Assembly: GCA_002686885.1 (NCBI GenBank)
Contig: NYYT01000032.1
Span: 4,746-38,949 of the forward strand
DNA: 34,204 bases
Reading direction: 5' to 3'
Origin: Pedosphaera sp.
Lineage (GTDB): Bacteria > Verrucomicrobiota > Verrucomicrobiia > Limisphaerales > AAA164-E04
Shown here: in pieces, positions 32,037 to 34,204 of the stretch
Layout of the letters: each line of letters starts with the position of its first letter
How positions within the stretch are numbered: the first letter of the stretch is position 1
The notes under the pieces: model-generated
The model's input: the letters and a program-made list of their open reading frames with translations, nothing else
Databases searched by the model: none
What the model was told of the DNA's origin: nothing
Position numbers and translations under genes: made by a program

Positions 32037-33218
32037 CTAGAACTCAGAGGAAGTTTGCAGGAGTCGCTGGCCAGCCACTTCCATCAAGACGGGCTGGTGA
32101 TAGCGACGGATGATTTCCATGTTGGGCGCCACTCCCAAGCCCGGGGCATCCGGCAGGAGCACCTGACCGTTGGCATCCAGTCTCAGGGGATGATCGGTCA
32201 GACTGCTGGCCAGCGGGCTGGCTTCTACCGGATATTCGCATAGCACGGCATGCGGATCATCGGCGTAGGGTTGCAACGATGCCGAGAGGGCCAGATGCGT
32301 CGTGAAGGTGTGGTTCACGAACGTGACCCCCCTGGCTCGTGCCTCCTGGGCAACCCGATGAGCGGAGCTGATGCCTCCCACGCGCCCCGTGTCGATTTGG
32401 ATGTATCGCAGTGCGGCATGGTCCATCATGTTGATGGCCTGATGAGCCTGATGACACCCTTCACCTCCAGCCAGAGGCACGGCGTCCGCTTGATGCGCCA
32501 GAGACCGATAGGCCGAGAAGGCCGCGGAAACGAAAGGTTCTTCCAGCCAGGTAACGCCGACTTCCCTCAAGGCTGGCAGTCGAGCAGCAGCCTCCTCAAT
32601 GGCATCATCCCAGACCGTGCCCGCATCAATCAGCAAACGGGCATCCGGCCCCAGCCCCTGCCTGGCCGCGTGCACCTGATCACGGTCTTCCCTCACCGAA
32701 GCACGCCCGTAAGGACCCCAGCCAAATTTCACGGCCTGATAACCATGCGTGGCCATGGCACGCGCTTTTTCCAAGGTTTCCTGAGGAGTGTCCCCAAAAA
32801 GCTGCGAGGCATAGGGTATCTTGGGGTGAGCCTTGTCCATCCCCAGCAAGGCATGGACCGGCGTCTGATGACGGCGCCCGAGCAAATCCCACAAGGCGAT
32901 ATCGACCCCACTCAAGAGATGGTCGGTTTGGAGGAGGTCGAGGCTCTGAGCCCGCGTCAGCTGATGCATTCGAGCCATATCAGCAGCATCCCTCAGAGGC
33001 TGCCCCAGCACCGAAGCCGACACCGGCTTGCAGGCACTGTGGGACATGGGGGTGCACCATGCAGCCATGGTCACCAGCGGGGAAGCCTCGCATTCCCCCC
33101 ACCCTTCGTCGTTGCCAGAGCGCACACGCACCAGCAAGGCGTCCTGACTTCCATCGCCGATATCCCGGATCTCGGGCATGGCCAGGTAGAAAAAGTCAAC
33201 GCTGTCGATCCGGTGCAT
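32037..33218 (-). CDS. enolase-superfamily (mandelate racemase/muconate lactonising) enzyme
   Basis: A 393-residue cytoplasmic enzyme without signal. It fits acid-sugar dehydratases or racemases: the first general base region YQAVKFGWGPYG with K164, metal ligands in LLIDAGTVW (D198), WLEEPF (E226/E227) and GGEGC (E253), then IQID (D276) and the NHTF segment with H303. The K-x-G-W-G form replaces the classic K-x-K. I associate it with uncharacterised PVC enolase-superfamily members. Usual substrates are sugar acids such as galactonate or gluconate; which one cannot be told. It starts 38 nt behind the DUF1501 gene, so the two look like an operon, and runs head-on to the end of the haem fusion gene with only 6 nt between stops. 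Confidence 0.9.
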   Translation of the reverse strand: MHRIDSVDFFYLAMPEIRDIGDGSQDALLVRVRSGNDEGWGECEASPLVTMAAWCTPMSHSACKPVSASVLGQPLRDAADMARMHQLTRAQSLDLLQTDHLLSGVDIALWDLLGRRHQTPVHALLGMDKAHPKIPYASQLFGDTPQETLEKARAMATHGYQAVKFGWGPYGRASVREDRDQVHAARQGLGPDARLLIDAGTVWDDAIEEAAARLPALREVGVTWLEEPFVSAAFSAYRSLAHQADAVPLAGGEGCHQAHQAINMMDHAALRYIQIDTGRVGGISSAHRVAQEARARGVTFVNHTFTTHLALSASLQPYADDPHAVLCEYPVEASPLASSLTDHPLRLDANGQVLLPDAPGLGVAPNMEIIRRYHQPVLMEVAGQRLLQTSSEF

Positions 33219-33256
33219 GCGTTTCAGAAGTTACCCGTTGAAGTGATCGAGAGCCT

Positions 33257-34204
33257 TCATGCAAGAATGTCTCGGATCACTCGTCCGTGCACATCGGTGA
33301 GTCGAAAATCTCGGCTGGCATAGCGGTAGGTCAACCGTTCGTGATCCATCCCCATCAAGTGAAGCAAGGTGGCATGCAGATCGTGCACGTGCACGGGTTT
33401 TTCAATGGCCTTGAATCCGAAGGGGTCGGTCGCTCCGTAGGTCATCCCTCCCTTGACCCCTCCCCCAGCCATCCAAACCGAAAAACCATAGTGATTGTGA
33501 TCCCTGCCTAGTTTGCTTTCACCCTTGTTGGTTTGTTCTACCGTCGGGGTGCGGCCGAATTCTCCCCCCCACAGCACGAGGGTATCGTCCAGCATGCCTC
33601 GCTCCTTGAGATCGGCGAGCAAGGCAGCAATGCCTCGCGAACATTCTCCAGCCAGCTGACGGTGGTTTTTTTCAATGGCATCATGGTTGTCCCAGGGCTG
33701 CCACTTGCCATGCCAAAGCTGTACAAATCGCACCCCACGCTCCACCAGTCGACGCGCCATGAGCAATTGACGTCCTTGGGGAGTGTCTCCGTAACGTTCA
33801 CGCACTGAGGACGATTCCGACATGATATCCAGGGCATCGGTGGCTTCCATCTGCATGCGGTAGGCCTGCTCGTAGCTCTGGATGCGGGCTTCGAGCTGAG
33901 GATCGGATCCGCGCAAGGCCAGGTGTCGTCGATTGAACTGCTGAAGCAGATCCACCTGAAGTCGTTGGGCCTTCAGGTTCATGCTCGGATGCTGAACATG
34001 CTCAATGAGCTTTTCCACTTCCGTATGCTCCGAATTGATGTAGGCCCCTTCATAAATGCCAGGCAAAAAAGCCGAACGCCAATTGTCGGGCCCCTTGACG
34101 GGATAGCCACCCGGACACATGGCCATGAATCCCGGGAGGTTCTGATTCACCGTCCCAAGCCCGTAGGTCAACCACGAACCCAGACTCGGACGGCTCAGGA
34201 CATT
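33257..34204 (-). CDS. DUF1501 protein, 5' part cut by the window edge
   Basis: The open frame continues past 34204; an in-frame TTG at 34171 lies inside the conserved SWLTYGLG segment and is not the start. Visible marks: GFMAMCPGGYPVKGPDNW, FLPGIYEGAYI, RGVRFVQLWHGKWQPWDNH, LVLWGGEFGRTPTVE, GRDHNHYGFSVWMAGGG, THIS-type end with VHDLHATLLHLMGMDH. DUF1501 proteins have an alkaline-phosphatase/sulfatase-like fold, usually carry a twin-arginine signal (not visible here) and commonly follow a DUF1549/DUF1553 haem protein gene, which would lie beyond the right edge. Their reaction is unknown. The gene is followed at 38 nt by the enolase-superfamily gene. Confidence 0.92.
   Translation of the reverse strand, partial: NVLSRPSLGSWLTYGLGTVNQNLPGFMAMCPGGYPVKGPDNWRSAFLPGIYEGAYINSEHTEVEKLIEHVQHPSMNLKAQRLQVDLLQQFNRRHLALRGSDPQLEARIQSYEQAYRMQMEATDALDIMSESSSVRERYGDTPQGRQLLMARRLVERGVRFVQLWHGKWQPWDNHDAIEKNHRQLAGECSRGIAALLADLKERGMLDDTLVLWGGEFGRTPTVEQTNKGESKLGRDHNHYGFSVWMAGGGVKGGMTYGATDPFGFKAIEKPVHVHDLHATLLHLMGMDHERLTYRYASRDFRLTDVHGRVIRDILA

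Overview
The window looks like chromosome from a member of the PVC superphylum, most likely a Verrucomicrobiota bacterium close to the Pedosphaera/Limisphaera type. The evidence is the mix of families: a short type-II-secretion-like prepilin with an FADG C-terminal motif, haem proteins of the DUF1587/DUF1592/DUF1588/DUF1585 type with a DUF1552 partner, a PVC-type dehydrogenase-cytochrome c fusion, a DUF1501 protein, and many very large secreted proteins. No ribosomal RNA gene is present, so the lineage is an inference.

Left part (1-11055): visibly AT-richer and gene-sparse. All genes are on the minus strand: a secreted glycosidase-like protein, a beta-propeller/alpha-toroid fusion, a prepilin-like pseudopilin, and a lamin-tail/CotH-kinase/lectin-like giant. 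Two nearly identical intrinsic terminators with the same 12-nt loop follow two unrelated genes. The stretch 10226-11148 holds frameshifted coding remnants, two inverted repeats and the 3' part of a tRNA-Thr(CGT). I read this as the right attachment site of an old integrated element that extends left out of the window.

Middle (11149-17651): GC-richer plus-strand operon of four genes. They are an unrecognised Lys/Arg-rich protein whose first codons contain a 19-bp perfect inverted repeat, a secreted glycosidase-like protein, a DUF1592-type dihaem protein with a discoidin-like insert, and a DUF1552 protein overlapping it by 4 nt.

Right part (17697-34204): a glycan-oriented patchwork in both orientations. 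It holds a YhcH/NanQ-like protein and a PhoD-like phosphatase (minus); a sialidase-like propeller, lgt and an RluD-family pseudouridine synthase (plus); a minus operon of GH99-like protein, DUF2961/GH172-like protein and a PQQ-propeller/beta-lactamase fusion; a plus-strand SGNH/dehydrogenase/HEAT/cytochrome c fusion; and an enolase-superfamily dehydratase behind a DUF1501 protein cut by the window edge.

Taken together the genes suggest an exported carbohydrate-processing lifestyle. Hydrolases and lectin-like domains would act outside the cytoplasm, several haem or quinoprotein-like proteins would couple to electron transfer, and a few cytoplasmic enzymes (sugar anomerase, acid-sugar dehydratase) would finish the job. 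Only lgt and the RluD-family gene are housekeeping. That the system works as one pathway is inference; no substrate can be read from the sequence.
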